Shown in pieces: positions 11,968 through 23,810 of a stretch of 64,000 bases of DNA. Position numbers and translations under genes: made by a program. Under the pieces are notes generated by a model. The model was given only the letters and a program-made list of their open reading frames with translations. It was not told the DNA's origin and did no database searches. Positions within the stretch are counted from its first letter, which is position 1, and every line of letters begins with the position of its first letter. Location of the stretch: the NCBI GenBank assembly GCA_004352715.1, contig SCFE01000068.1:928485-992484 (forward strand). The letters run 5' to 3'. This stretch comes from Hofstenia miamia. Taxonomy: Eukaryota; Xenacoelomorpha; Acoela.

Positions 11968-13075
11968 TTTAATATTATACGTGTTAGGGAATCACTTAAC
12001 CAATAGTGTGCGAATCCTTCTCCAATATTGAGATAATAATTGCATTTTTCCGTATCAAGTGCATCGCGGAACTCTTCATTGTCAAGAAGAAACAACAAAG
12101 AGTGACGAATCATTATATATTTCTTTAACACAAAGGGTATACTGAACACACAATACACAATATTTCCAAAAATGCAAACATGTGTAATTCGCTTCTGCAA
12201 TGATTGTAGCTTTTTACTTGCTTTCGAAGATGTGAAAAGTATATAACCGTAGATAATCAATTGGAAACATAATGGTGACACAATAGTGAGAATTAGTTCA
12301 ATTAAGCTGTTAATAAAAACTTTATCCATATATATGTAAAGAGCAATGTCGCGGTTTTCTGAAGGTATGTAGACAAACGTTTCAAAAACACCAAACACGC
12401 AATTAGTACTCAAATCAAAAACAACCCATCGAGAAGTATGGTTCATGAAGTCCCATTTCGCAGTGTAAGCAAATAATGTACTCAAAGTTAAAGCTAAAAA
12501 TGAGAAAGAGCCTGCAAGCAACATTCGATTTTTACGACGCAGCCACTTTTTAGCAGAATGGGGAAATTTTATCAAGATCAAACGTTCAACAGCCAAGATA
12601 ATTAAGATCAAAGGAGAAAAGAGCTGATTTAAACTTCTGCAGAAATTAGTGATCTGACATAAGTGTATATATGGCGGCGGTTCATATCGAGTTCCATGCT
12701 TTGTGTAGGTAAGCGTTTCACCAAAAAGGTATGTTGGCCAAAGCTGTTCAAACACCATCAAGGTCATTCTAACCAAAAGATTCATTGTGTCAATCAAAGA
12801 ATTCAGCAAGAGAAACAAGTAATTCATATTTTATCCTTAACTACGTAGATCAAGAAGATTATCAATGTCAACACATTCAATGGAATTCCAAAAACCCATG
12901 CAATGATACAAATGAAAGAGTTTGTATAATTCATTGCTAAGAATGTGCTTTCTTTCATAGACTGGTATTTGTATCGCTTGTCAAAATATTGAGCAACCCA
13001 ATCATTATTTTTGCATGGTGGTTGGAATCGACTGCGGGTATTATGAATGTAAGATATGTAAAAATTCATGTCCGT
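11968..13075 (-). pseudogene. LDLa-7TM receptor gene A, exon 3 (helices 1-6), frameshifted
   Basis: Closely related to exon 3 of gene B. It starts after acceptor 'gtaatttag' in phase 0 and ends at donor AA|GTAAGT in phase 2. It encodes the membrane-proximal linker ('PPCKNNDW'), helix 1 ('GIPLNVLTLIIFLIYVV'), helix 2, helix 3 with a Cys and 'AVERLILIKFP' in the DRY position, helix 4, a Cys in extracellular loop 2 ('DLSTNCVFGVFE') and helices 5-6. Against the paralogues one base is missing near 12832-12840, just after helix 1, splitting the frame into 13069-12824 and 12827-11964. The exon is 1108 nt where 1109 would keep phase. With a second deletion in exon 2 this points to a pseudogene; an assembly error is the alternative. 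Confidence 0.85.
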
Positions 13076-13115
13076 CTAAATTACGCAATAAATTTCTTGA
13101 AACAAATTTTATATA

Positions 13116-13117
13116 TT

Positions 13118-13153
<36 letters not shown>
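13116..13153. repeat. (TA)n microsatellite
   Basis: Alternating TA run in the intron between exons 2 and 3 of gene A. Confidence 0.9.
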
Positions 13154-13156
<3 letters not shown>

Positions 13157-13439
13157 GGTGGTCCTGATTTTACAACTTCTAATTCTAATTTTTCTATTGC
13201 AGTCCGTTGTAAAAATGTCAAATGATGACGAAAACACCACATGTAAAAAATTTTCAAAAATTTTTTATGTTTATTTGTTGCTCAAGGCTTCTTTATTTGG
13301 AACTTAATTCAACAAAACGTTGTTAGAAGACGCTCATTGAATCGAGCCAAATTATTTGATTTCTACATGACATATAAATATTTATATTTTATTATATTTT
13401 GACAGAAAACATGTAAATTATATGCTATGTAGGATGGAT

Positions 13440-14280
13440 AATAATTTTTAGAGGAGTCATTCACTATTGTCCACTAAAGTCTGCTTGAAAGTGTTTAGGA
13501 AGATATTTCTGTTGTCAGCAACGATGTCGAGTAAGAACTGCAATTGTTCTTCATCCTTGTGATTCTCCCAGAATATTCTTTAATCAAGGCCGTTCCTTAT
13601 TTTCAACTGACAGTCCTTCACAGTATTTCTATTCTATTGAAATTTCAAAACTGCCATGCCATTTTATGTTGATTTTTTGAAAAATAATATAGTTTACTTT
13701 ATAGCAAAATGCTATAAGGTCTTCTATTGCAGTGTATCAATGTCTATCGTGATTAGCTTACGTCAATGGCCAATAGCATTGGGTTTTCTTCTTCTATTGA
13801 CACAGTGTCATCAAAAAAACCAGGGCAACCAGTTCTTCTGATAAATACCAGAGATGCCGTGAAACTTTTTGAAGCATTCCTTGGACATTCTTTCATCCAC
13901 ATATCTATATTGTTGTAGAGATTTTGATAACATTAGGTCTTAATTTTGTCCTCTCATAGCTTCATTGGTTTCTTAGAAAATTCAAAGATTTCTTAGTCAT
14001 TGGCTCTCTTTTAATGTTAGTTCGAATTGAGACCGGTACATCCAAACCTTGAATGAATATATAATCCTTATCATCCAACGGGCGTGTTGCATTGTACTTG
14101 GATCACAGAAGTGCATACCACTAAGAGGATGTGTGCCCAAAAAGATAGAGGCCAACTCGAGTACTTCTCTGTAATCATCTTCCAGTTGTGACATCATAAT
14201 CACATTACTAATGAATTTGATGACCTCATTTTAACAGGCAGCACTAATTTTTTCAGATACCATCACTTATTCCATCTTTA
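13440..14280 (-). pseudogene. Transposon-derived protein remnant ('DYRE...ARWM' family)
   Basis: On the minus strand 14203-13997 encodes 'DDYREVLELASIFLG', 'PSTMQHARWM' and 'IIYSFKVWMYRSQFELT'. I know this pattern as a recurrent mobile-element protein of unknown activity in invertebrate genomes. Further along the same strand (about 13560-13440) a block resembling 'EEQLQFLLDIVADNRNIF' seems to continue it in other frames. Stops and frame changes make it a fossil. The family assignment rests on memory of the motif pattern. Confidence 0.4.
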
Positions 14281-14989
14281 TATTTATTATATTATATATT
14301 TTTATTTAAGAACTTGTTTTTTGAAAAGCAGTTTAGCTCCTATAATGTCATCATCCAAACTTTTAAGTAAATTCCATTTACTTCTGCTAGATTTTCTTAT
14401 GTTTGAAATAGTGTCTGGAAAAGAAATCTATAACAATTTTTATTGTTTTCTAGTAATTTCTGTCTAATCAATTTTGTAAATTGCTCCAGTTGTATTATTT
14501 CCCAGACCTGAATGTATTTATATATATATATATATATTCGTTAAATAGCCTTTATTATTGCTTACTGATTGCACAAATTTCATATATACAATTTTTAAAG
14601 AAGGATATGTAGAACTATTTACAATGTATACAAAAACACTTACAAAATGAATATACAGAATGTACAATAAGATAAACAAAAGCTACGACAATAAAGTAAA
14701 AAACAAATACTAAAAAAGAAAATAGCACGACAAAAAGGAATAAAAATAAAAATACAAACAGAATTTGTTGTGCTTTCGCCAAACATTTTGAGATTTTGAA
14801 TATGGAAATATTAATTTATTTGCAAGCAGCTTTTCCTTAAGTATTTTTTAAATTTCTTAAATTTGATTCATTGCGAAGGTTTGAATCTAATTTGTTCCAA
14901 AGATTACAGACATTTGCTGTATGTGCTCCTTTCGAAAATTTACTTATAATTTGTACATTATTGATGCAATATATATATATATATATATA

Positions 14990-15897
14990 CAGGGTGTCTC
15001 AGATAAAAAACTAATGTAAAAAATGTATGTTTAGATGAAATGCCATGTCAGTTGACAATTAACGAAAGAATTTAAGTGATTAAATTGAAATATCATAATG
15101 CTCACCCAATAAGTATTATTCGAAAGTGGAAGACAGAAATGACAACTGAAGCGCCATCTAAGCCAGCAATTAACAACATTTTCAACAAATGGTTATCCAC
15201 AGGTAGTGTTCTTGATGCTGAAAGAAGTGGATGACCACGATCAGCAACAAATGAGGAGACAAAAAGAGAAGTTTTAAAGAAACTCGATGTATATGTTGGT
15301 CCAACATCAACATGCAGACTGTCTCGTGAGCTAGGAGTATCAAAAGACTCCATTCATCGAATTCAAGAAGAAAAATTTAAACCTTACATTCTCAGGAGAG
15401 TTCAAAGATTAAACGAAGATGATTTTGGCCAATATTTTCTAAAATGAAAGATAACCATGATTTATTTTTTATAAAGGATTTGGCACCAAGTCATTACTCA
15501 TTAAGTGTAAGGAATTTGCTGGACGAAACGTTTCTTGGACCCTGGATTGGAAGGCTTGGAGCAATTGATTGGCCAACTAGATCGCCTTATTTAACACCGA
15601 TGGATTTTTTCCTGTGGGGAAAAGTAAAAATTTATTTTATCAACAGCAGTTTACAACAGTAGCATCATTAATGTCAGCAATTATTGAAACTTTTAGTGCA
15701 ATATCTTCTGAAATCTTCACTACAGCGTGTCGCTCTGTTAAAGACTTATGCATTGATCTTCGTGTTGAACAACTTGAACAGTTGAAATAAAACTTTAAAC
15801 ATTCACCTCTTTATTTGTTTTTAAATTTTGATATTTCATTGAAAAATATATGTTTTGCATGAGTTTTTTTATTGTTAAGGAGACTTCTGAGACATCC

Positions 15898-15899
<2 letters not shown>
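14990..15899 (+). mobile_element. Defective mariner-like (IS630/Tc1 superfamily) transposon
   Basis: Terminal inverted repeats: left 'CAGGGTGTCTCAGATAAAA', right complement 'CAGGATGTCTCAGAAG'. Both ends abut TA, as expected for mariner insertion, and both lie in (TA)n runs. The inside encodes a decayed transposase: an N-terminal helix-turn-helix part ('KPAINNIFNKWLSTGSV', 'LSRELGVSKDSIHRI'), then 'DLAPSHYSLSVRNLLDETF' and 'WIGRLGAIDWPTRSPYLTPM' with 'DFFLWG' carrying the last catalytic Asp. An in-frame stop lies after 'LDAERSG', and the segment holding the first catalytic Asp is deleted. At 910 bp it is shorter than a full element. Confidence 0.8.

Positions 15900-15906
<7 letters not shown>

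Positions 15907-15940
<34 letters not shown>
15907..15940. repeat. (TA)n microsatellite
   Basis: Alternating TA immediately 3' of the mariner right end. Confidence 0.9.
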
Positions 15941-15944
<4 letters not shown>

Positions 15945-16039
15945 AAATGTTATTATTTACTGACAACTAATAGCTTTAATGGCATCCCTGGCATTCTTAT
16001 GGAGCATAAAACATAGACCTGTTATATAACTCTTATTAT

Positions 16040-16560
16040 TTAGACATGACAGGCAAAGCGATTCCACCCAATTTAAGGGTGCAAATCGTGAGTCTACATG
16101 GTACAGCTACATGTGAAATAATGCAATTGCCATTCGATTCAGCATCAACCATGCAGAAGTGGCTGGCACTCTTCATTTTCATCAAAGACTACATGTCACA
16201 ACCCAAATGAAAGATCAAGCCATTTTGAGGGCCTTTGATGCTGAATTGTCTAGTGCATCCACTATTCATCAATGCCTTATTGATGAAGAATTTTATTCAT
16301 ACAAGTCATGTTTATCACCCAGAGTGTTTATGACAGGATTATGTTTGCAAAAACGCATTAAAATTGGACTGTGGATCAATGATCGTCGGTAATGTTAAAA
16401 AATGCAACTTTTCTGATTTGTACCCAGTCCAAAAATTGTTGAAGAAGAGTGGAAGTGAAAGCTACCCATTAGAGTCACGCATCATACATTGACGAGATAC
16501 ATCTGATAAAAAACTTTGGGAGGCAAGAATTCCGCTTTCTAACTGAATGAAGAAATTCTT
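16040..16560 (+). pseudogene. Degenerate Tc1-like transposase fragment
   Basis: The translation begins 'IPPNLRVQIVSLHGTATC', like the helix-turn-helix start of Tc1-type transposases, and after a gap continues 'DQAILRAFDAELSSASTIHQ' and 'KNALKL'-like blocks (16159-16392) that follow the second DNA-binding half and the entry to the catalytic domain. Stops and frame changes are frequent and the catalytic part is missing. No clear inverted repeats were found. Confidence 0.4.
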
Positions 16561-16761
16561 GCTGTAAAAGGTTGGCATTACACAACTAGTTTAAATAGCT
16601 TTTATGCAATCTTATGTGTTCTTGTGCAATATAGTTTTAAAATCAGTTATTTTTAGTATTTTCGTATTTTTAATGTAAAGACGGAATTATGGCCACCAAT
16701 GTATATGTAAAATTTAAATATCAAATTTAAAACATAAGAACACTTTAATAATATTGCACTA

Positions 16762-16765
<4 letters not shown>

Positions 16766-16794
<29 letters not shown>
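16766..16794. repeat. (TA)n microsatellite
   Basis: Alternating TA run in the gene A intron. Confidence 0.9.
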
Positions 16795-16797
<3 letters not shown>

Positions 16798-17490
16798 AAA
16801 TATATCAATCCAACATAGTAACTGCAGGGCGTTCTGTTAATTCTGTTCGAATTAGGGGGGCAGTTAGATTTTTTTAATTCTAAAATATACAATTTTCTAA
16901 TGAAAGTATAAAAATTAGCTTGAATTGGTTTGAAATAACTATCAATTACAGTGCAGCAGTCAATCTGACGTAATTTGCTCTTGCAGAACTAACTCTAGTC
17001 AAACGAAGGTAGTACATGTCATAGAGGCAGATAAAGAGAAATATTAAAAGGCTAGAATATGGTTTTTGTAAATGTCTTCCACAAGGAAATGCCAAATACA
17101 GGGAGTTCCTCAAAATACTCATTCCCACTCAAAATCATAATCTTTAGAATTTCACAATAGGCTCACCAAACTCACACTGTACTCAACTTTGGTTGGAGTA
17201 GCTAACACTATTTTTGCAATACACGGAATTTCTTGATTCGCATGAGGTAATTGGTATCTAAACATCCATGTTGTTAAAAATTTCAGTTACATTTCTGTCA
17301 AAATTGAGAAAAAACGATTTAATATTTGTTGTTCAAAACAATTTTCTATCCACAACACAATTGCGAACATTTTTTCAAATGTAGATTTTTGTAATTAATG
17401 ATCATAGCAATTTTCATTAGACATATAGGTATTGCATTGAGGCGAATGTGTACTTAGCGTAAATTTTCATGTAAAAAATACAGAGCCTTA

Positions 17491-17525
<35 letters not shown>

Positions 17526-17526
17526 N

Positions 17527-17916
17527 NNGTGAAAATGGCTAATAGAAAAAGTCGCCACCCCCGACTTTTTATCACCACTCGATTTTTTGGTGTGGGTAAT
17601 TGTGAAGGATTCCGTTTTTAAAAATAAAATTCAAAATCTGGACCATTTGAAAATGTTAATAAGACAAGCATTTGAAACTTTTGATGAAGAATTGTGCCGC
17701 AACATTTGTCTGTCATTAAGGGGAAGAATTCAACAGTGTATGAATGCCGATGGAGGTCATTTTGAAAATAAACGACAATAATGTACTAAACTATCTTATT
17801 TTTATGTTTAAATATGTTTGTTTGTTCTAATGTTATTGGTTTCATCAATACAATATTTACTAAAATTAGTTGTATTTTTTCTTAAAAAGTTCGACGGTTA
17901 CTTCTGATACACCCTG
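17527..17916 (+). pseudogene. 3' end of a mariner-like transposon
   Basis: After the NNN at 17526, 17587-17781 encodes the C-terminal tail of a mariner-type transposase ('HLKMLIRQAFETFDEELCRN', then 'GGHF'). It is followed by an inverted-repeat end whose complement begins 'CAGGGTGTATCAGAAGT', abutting TA at 17917. The 5' part is missing at the gap. It is related to, but not the same as, the element at 14990-15899. Confidence 0.65.
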
Positions 17917-17929
17917 TATATATATATAT

Positions 17930-19313
17930 ATATATAAATTCAAGATTTGAATGACTACAATAAAAAAGAATAATATTAAAAACTTTATGTTAAATATAAT
18001 GGTTGCAAAATTTTATTCCTATGCATGTTTCACAACTCTATTTATACAACACAGCGCAACACAACTATAGAATGTGTTGTTTACTAATCAAATGAAGAGT
18101 TGCGAAAATAAAATGTATGGAAAATTGATTACGAATTGGAAAGAGTTTTTAAGATTTCCTACTATTCTTTTGGTTCTTATTCTACAACGTAATAACGCTC
18201 GATAAAGCTCAGTAGCATCATACATTTTAGTAGCTTGATGCCCTTTACATGAGCAATGTCGTCCTAAACTTAAAGAAGTATAGTTTTCATCAAGGGTAAT
18301 CTCCAGTAGAATAGTTAAAATTTAAACCCAAGCTCCTCAGGAATATTTTGAAATCTGAAAACTCTTCAAGATATAAGAATTCTCTTCTATTATTTACACC
18401 ATCTACAGAAAAATATTAGTTGAATGAGCTTTTGCATGAGCTTTTTGACCTAGTTCTCCAAACATTAGACGTGGGAAGATTCAATCACGGTGAAACTTTG
18501 TATGAAAATAAGAACTAGAAGGATATCGAGACACTTTTAACAATACATATTAGAGAATTAACCTATAAATCTGTCAATATCGCAAGATTCATTAATTTCT
18601 TACTAGTTACAATTATGCAACGCGATATTGATTGTGAAAGTAAACTAGCCTCTTCTTAGCCTTAAAGGTATCTTTGATCGCAATGCATTTATGAGCAGAT
18701 AATAACTAAAGTTGAAGTTGTTAGACTAAGGAGATAAAACTTGCTAATTGACTATTTCTGAAATGTCAAATTATGATCTTCAATAACAACGGATGATTTT
18801 GCCTTACTTCATATGCATGTAAATTGGGTATAGTTTAACAAAATTGAAAACCGCTCAAAATATGGATGCTACGTCTTCGGAAAGGAAAATCCCCTAATTG
18901 GGACAAAATTACTAGGAAGGACTACAATTACATGAATTTATGTAAGACATGGGCACCCTTTATAAACAAATAAGAATTTGGAATTCATTCAAGTAATTTT
19001 ATAGAGGATTTTTTTGGCTATGCTATAGCTTTTTCCCATGCATATATTTACTATTATTTAAAATAAATTAGTGTCCGCTTGGAGATTTAAGTTCATTAGT
19101 TAATCAGATTTCGGAAGAAAACTAGCAACGTATAGTTAATTTCAGATTTACTGTTTCATTTTTATAGTTTCTTTTTATATAAAACATTTGTAGCACTCTA
19201 TATTAGGTTGTCAAGTTGAAAAACTTGACTTCTGTTTTTGATTTATTATAATTTTTCCTTTCAATGATTGCCAATTGTTTTGAATTGTCACGTCCGGATT
19301 AATTTCAATTACT

Positions 19314-19316
<3 letters not shown>
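17930..19316. other. Intron sequence of gene A, no feature seen
   Basis: AT-rich, with no frame above 60 codons and no motif recognised. It lies between the exons at 13075 and 19855. Confidence 0.6.
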
Positions 19317-19346
<30 letters not shown>

Positions 19347-19460
19347 NNNNNNNNNNNNNNNNNNNNNNNNNNNNNNNNNNNNNNNNNNNNNNNNNNNNNN
19401 NNNNNNNNNNNNNNNNNNNNNNNNNNNNNNNNNNNNNNNNNNNNNNNNNNNNNNNNNNNN
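19347..19460. other. Assembly gap (114 N) inside a (TA)n array
   Basis: N run flanked on both sides by TA repeats (19317-19346 and 19461-19480). Frames drawn across it are meaningless. Confidence 0.98.
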
Positions 19461-19854
19461 TATATATATATATATATATATTCACTAAGACAAATAGTTG
19501 AATTACATGTGATGTGGATATTCAATACAATAACTTATACACATAATATCCATACATGAGAATTAAATTAAAGGTATTTACCAAATCTAAACTATAACAA
19601 AACATTCCAGCAAATAGTACCATGCTTTACATGCACAATTTTTTGCTCTTGCCATTTGTTATTTTTGACATTTCCCTTTTTGATTGAAGGAGAATGCTGA
19701 AGTTCTTAAAATTCTATTGAAAAACAATAATTGCTAAATTTTAAAATTTGAGATTGCCTCATTAGTGCATAAGAGAGTAGTGAAACCATGAAGATATTAA
19801 TCAAATGTAATAATGAAATATTAAATGAAATCTCAATGTAGAGTTACTACTCAC

Positions 19855-20136
19855 TTCAAAGTAAGCCTGGGCTTCAATATTTATCTTCAGCAAAGCACTA
19901 CAATACCTTGGAATGTTGTTACAGCCTGCAGAATCGGTCTTTCATCAAAGACAGTACCACCACAATCATCCATGTTATCACAAAGCTTATCAATGCTGAT
20001 GCATTTATCATTGCATTTGAATCCCCTAGGCCTATAGCAACAAGATTGTTCATCAGTGAAGTCGACGATATTATTTTTATTACAATCATTCACTTCATCG
20101 CACATCTTTGATTTTGCAAAGCATTCTCTTGAAAAT
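19855..20136 (-). pseudogene. LDLa-7TM receptor gene A, exon 2 (LDLa 3-4), frameshifted
   Basis: It begins after acceptor 'gcaatttag' and completes the split Leu codon of exon 1; it ends at donor GAA|GTGAGT. It encodes the second half of LDLa module 3 ('ECFAKSKMCDEVNDC', 'DFTDEQSC') and module 4 ('GFKCNDKCISIDKLCDN'), followed by 'AGCNNIP'-type linker sequence. One base is missing near 19931-19936, where the paralogues read 'DES..', so the linker falls out of frame; the exon is 282 nt against 283 in genes B and C. Much of it is almost identical to gene B's exon 2. Confidence 0.85.
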
Positions 20137-20272
20137 CTAAATTGCAGCAACTAGATAAATAATATCTTCTAAAAAATTGTAGAATTTTTAAGGACAGCTA
20201 TATATATTATATATATATATATGTATTTATATATACATACATATATATAAACATATATACATATATATAAAC

Positions 20273-20303
<31 letters not shown>

Positions 20304-20571
20304 CATGTATATATCACTACAATGTTCATTTCCTATTTTTTAAATTAAAGAAAGCTCTAAACTTTCGGATTTAAAGTGCCGAGGAAAATAAATGAATTCC
20401 GTTTATATAGTTTTTAACTATCAATGTGATGATTTTTTGCATGATTTTTTTATATTTGGAGCTTGAAATTTTGTGCAGTGCTTTTTAGCTCTTAATCTTC
20501 ATTCACTTCACTGTCCATGTTATCAAATCTAAATTATTAAAGCTTTCATGAAATGTTAATGTTTTACTTAC
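20137..20571 (-). repeat. Gene A intron 1 expanded by an AT satellite
   Basis: The equivalent intron in gene B is only 40 nt. Here it is 435 nt and holds a compound TA/TACATA/TATG array at about 20199-20313. Donor CCT|GTAAGT and acceptor 'gcaatttag' are intact. Confidence 0.75.
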
Positions 20572-21056
20572 AGGCACACAAAGCCATCACATTCTTCGCA
20601 ATTCTCATGACAGGATTCTGCGTCATTGCAGTTGTTGAAACCTGCAAGACTACAAGTCTGTCTAAAACCTGTTTCTTCGTCCTCGGTTACAATTTTACAG
20701 GGCTTCTTACTCAAAGGACAAGTAGAATTTTTTGGCCCATTACAATTTTGCTCATCTTCTTTGTTTGGGCAATCAGCTACTCCATCACATACATCCCATT
20801 CCGCTATGCAAAATCTTGTAATCGAAGGGCACTGAACTCGGCCATGCTCACATTCAAGATAATATTCATCCTCTTTATAAAGGCAATCACGTATGCCATC
20901 ATTGACACGATCTATAGACAAGCACATTGTACCACACGTGAACGAGTCAGAACAATTAGTGCAACCTATGCCAATGTTATCCATGCCTATGTTTCGACAA
21001 GACAGAGAAAAGGGGACAGCCAAAAGAGCTACCACAACTATCTTCAGCATCTCCAT
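20572..21056 (-). pseudogene. LDLa-7TM receptor gene A, exon 1 (signal peptide, LDLa 1-3)
   Basis: The ATG at 21056 opens a 485-nt exon ending in phase 2 at CCT|GTAAGT. Residues 1-20 form a signal peptide (hydrophobic 'IVVVALLAVPFSLSC'). Two LDLa-like modules follow: a degenerate one ('SFTCGTMCLSIDRVNDGIRD') and a canonical one ('CDGVADCPNKEDEQNC'). A Cys-rich stretch then starts module 3 ('CEECDGFVC'). The exon itself is open, but exons 2 and 3 of this gene are frameshifted and no helix-7 exon is present in the window, so I class the gene as a likely pseudogene. If the shifts are assembly errors this would be a working extracellular-domain exon. Confidence 0.8.
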
Positions 21057-21060
21057 TTGA

Positions 21061-21265
21061 ACAAATAAAAATTAATAAATAATTGGTTAGTTATTTTTAG
21101 GTTATCAATTGAAGAATGCATTAAATATAACCGGAACTCAATTGCTTGAGAAGGGCTAACCTTAGGAACAAGCAGCAATCAGATAGCTCAACTTAATTTT
21201 CATTCCATTAATTTCAATTGCGGTAATTAATTTGAAAATTTTTTGATTATTCTTCATTGGTTGTG
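21061..21265 (-). promoter_or_regulatory. Conserved block upstream of gene A
   Basis: About 200 nt directly upstream of the start codon aligns with 35440-35668 upstream of gene B. The core 'CAATTGCTTGAG' then 'GG[GA]CTAAC', 'TTAG.AACAAGCAGCA' and a later 'GCGGTAATTA' are shared. It could be promoter plus 5' UTR, or simply retained from the gene duplication; no TATA box position is clear. Confidence 0.5.
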
Positions 21266-22270
21266 AGAAAATGAAAGTAAATTACATTGAAAAAGTTTAA
21301 TTTACATTTATTTTAACAAATATGCACAATTCCATGATGCTCATTCATCACTTAAAAATTTATAGACTTTTTTATTAGAAAGTATTTTTAGAAAATTTGT
21401 TGCAATTTTAGAGTATTTTGGAATATTTTAAGCAACTAAAAATTTCTTCATGATTGATGAATACAAAATTCATATTATATATATATTTAGAGTTCTTAGG
21501 AGTTAGGTTTAATTTCAAATATAACTCGAGTATTTTTTTCTAATTCTAAATGTTTGTTAAATTTTGGGCAATTTGCATTTTATTTGCCATATATTTTCTT
21601 GACAATGCATTGAATATATAGGTGAATAAAATTCAAATTGCCCCAAAATCTAGCAAATATTTATTTGAAGAAAGGCAGCAATACAATGCGTATTGCTTCA
21701 CAATGCAGAAAGATTTCGTGGCGGCATAAAAATGCAAAATCCATTTTCGTACACCAGCGCGCGACCCCAAAGTAGATTTCAAATGTCAGTAGTTGTGTTT
21801 TAAATATGGAATCAAAAGTTCTGTGATAAAAATTGTATGTATATTTTCTCTAGTTTGTAGAAAAATAATTTCAAATCCAGTAGTATAAAGTATTTAAAAA
21901 TTTAAAAAAATGCATCATTATGTACCAATAGGGTCATTAGCGAAGCCAACATAGCATTATGTAAATATTTTGAGTTACTTTAACTTTTTATAGCCACATA
22001 CATATGTGTATCGCCAATGAAATTAAATTTGATTAAAATTTTATATCAAAGCTTGGTACAACTGACAAGAGCAGACATTATAAATAGTTGAAATACCTAT
22101 AATATTAGATTATATGTTGCTATCTAAAGTAAGTGGTGCAGCTGCCTGTCATGATTACTCTATGTTCGGGTAGACAAATGATGTCTCTTTACATGATGTA
22201 TGCATTACAAGTGCATATTAGGTATTACCTATGTACCTACTCATTCTCTTTAGCTCCCTATGAGCCATAA
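21266..22270. other. Intergenic, no feature seen
   Basis: AT-rich sequence between gene A and the piggyBac remnant, with no coding signal. Confidence 0.6.
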
Positions 22271-22279
22271 TTAATTATA

Positions 22280-23130
22280 TTGTTCAAAACTAGAGCAGTT
22301 CTAATATTAGCAATTAGTTTTTCACAACCACATGTTGTTGATTCACTGAGCACTACATACCTAATTATATTTTTATTATGGCTAATTGGGTTCGGAGGGA
22401 ATTTAGAAGATGTAGAGGAAGTGGCCCACATGGGTGATGATGAAGTCGACGTCTTCGAACGTGATAAGTATTGAGAACATGCAGAGGAATTTGCTTTATC
22501 TAATACAGGAAATCAGGTCCAAAAGGTAGCTCTGGAGGTGCAAACATCCTCAGAGAAACAACATCACATTAAATATGCAAACATCTCTATATAAGCTTCC
22601 TTCTGCTTCTTAATAATGAGATTTTGGACATTATTACGTAATGAAAAAGGGAAAAGGGACCTGTTTTTCCAGGGGATTTGGAACCGAATTGATCCATTTG
22701 AGTACATGCCTACATAGGACTCTTATTTCTGGTAAAAGGCTACAAAGCAAAATCAGAGCCAGAGATCACCTCTGGAACAGGAAAAGTGACCGCCCACTCT
22801 TCAGCAATTACATAAAACAAAACAGATTTCAGGTGTTGGCATGTGTTCTTCAGTATTGATCGCGCAGAACGAAACAATTGGACAAGAGGGGGCCAATTTG
22901 TAATATTCACTACAAGCTAGCTTCCCTCTGGCGCAACAACTACAAAGTTGGTGGACAGGCCTGTATCGATAGGTCACTGCCCATTTTGAGTTTACATTTC
23001 ATTAAAACCTGGAAAATGTGGATGTTGTGACGTGAACTATGCATATATCTCAAACTTCGAACTCTACACAGATTAAGATGGACGTCGTTTTGAAGTGGAC
23101 AGACATCTAGAGTTGTCTTGTAGATAACTC
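22280..23130 (+). pseudogene. Degenerate piggyBac-like transposase
   Basis: Pieces at 22380-22475, 22641-22859 and on to about 23130 translate to an acidic N-terminal part ('EDVEEVAHMGDDEVDVFE') followed by blocks typical of the start of a piggyBac DDE domain: 'RPLFSNYIKQNRFQVLACVL', then '..GPICNIHYKLASLWRN', and 'CIDRSLPI' at the place of the family's IDE motif. Stops and frame changes are present. Terminal repeats were not located. The enzyme normally excises and inserts the element at TTAA. Confidence 0.55.
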
Positions 23131-23294
23131 AGCATCTTTCTGGTAATCTTATTGAGACTTTAAAATAGTAAGCATTTTAAAATAATATATAAAACATGAA
23201 TAAAAAGCATGGCGTCGCTAGAGATCCCATAGTATTTAACATAATTATTTTTCACGGTAGTTAGAAGATTAAATAAACTTATTCTTATTCCTAA

Positions 23295-23670
23295 GGAGGT
23301 GCCACACGGTTAGTCATGACTATAGTCAAAATTGCGGTTTTGAATTCTTTGGCAAATTTTGACTATAGTCAAATATTTTGACTAATAGTCAAAATGATTT
23401 CTGCGAAAATTGTATTGCACATACATGTGCATCTACTATTAAGTGGAGTCGTTATAATTATATTTAAAAACACGCAGCAATTTCGTCAAGTTGTTTGTTC
23501 GCTCATACCTTAATGACCACGATCGCAATTATATTGTGCATTTATTAATGGTAGTTAACCGGAAATTTACGGTGTTACTTGATACCCAAATTCTGGTTTT
23601 CTTATAAAATTACAAAACGTTTACTATTGGGGGTGCCACATGGTTAGGCAAAAGACTAATAGTCATTTCA

Positions 23671-23731
<61 letters not shown>

Positions 23732-23810
23732 AGATATAGAAATATATATTTAGAACTTGACTATATATACCGAACTTGACTATTAGACTAAGTGGAAAGC
23801 TGAAATTCTT
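23295..23810. mobile_element. MITE-like inverted-repeat cluster with (TA)n core
   Basis: 'GGTGCCACACGGTTAG' at about 23297 and 'GGTGCCACATGGTTAG' at about 23632 are near-identical direct copies. Around them are mirrored 'GACTATAGTCAAA' and 'TTTGACTATAGTC' words, and a further 'GACTATTAGACTAAGTGG' end lies near 23780. A (TA)n run fills 23676-23722. It looks like two related MITEs side by side or one nested in another; exact ends and target duplications were not fixed. Confidence 0.4.

Noticed and set aside
19908-20111. Plus-strand frames opposite the LDLa exons (also 20553-21068, 34797-35093)
   Set aside because: They are antisense shadows: the minus frames carry LDLa cysteine patterns, signal peptides and matching splice sites.
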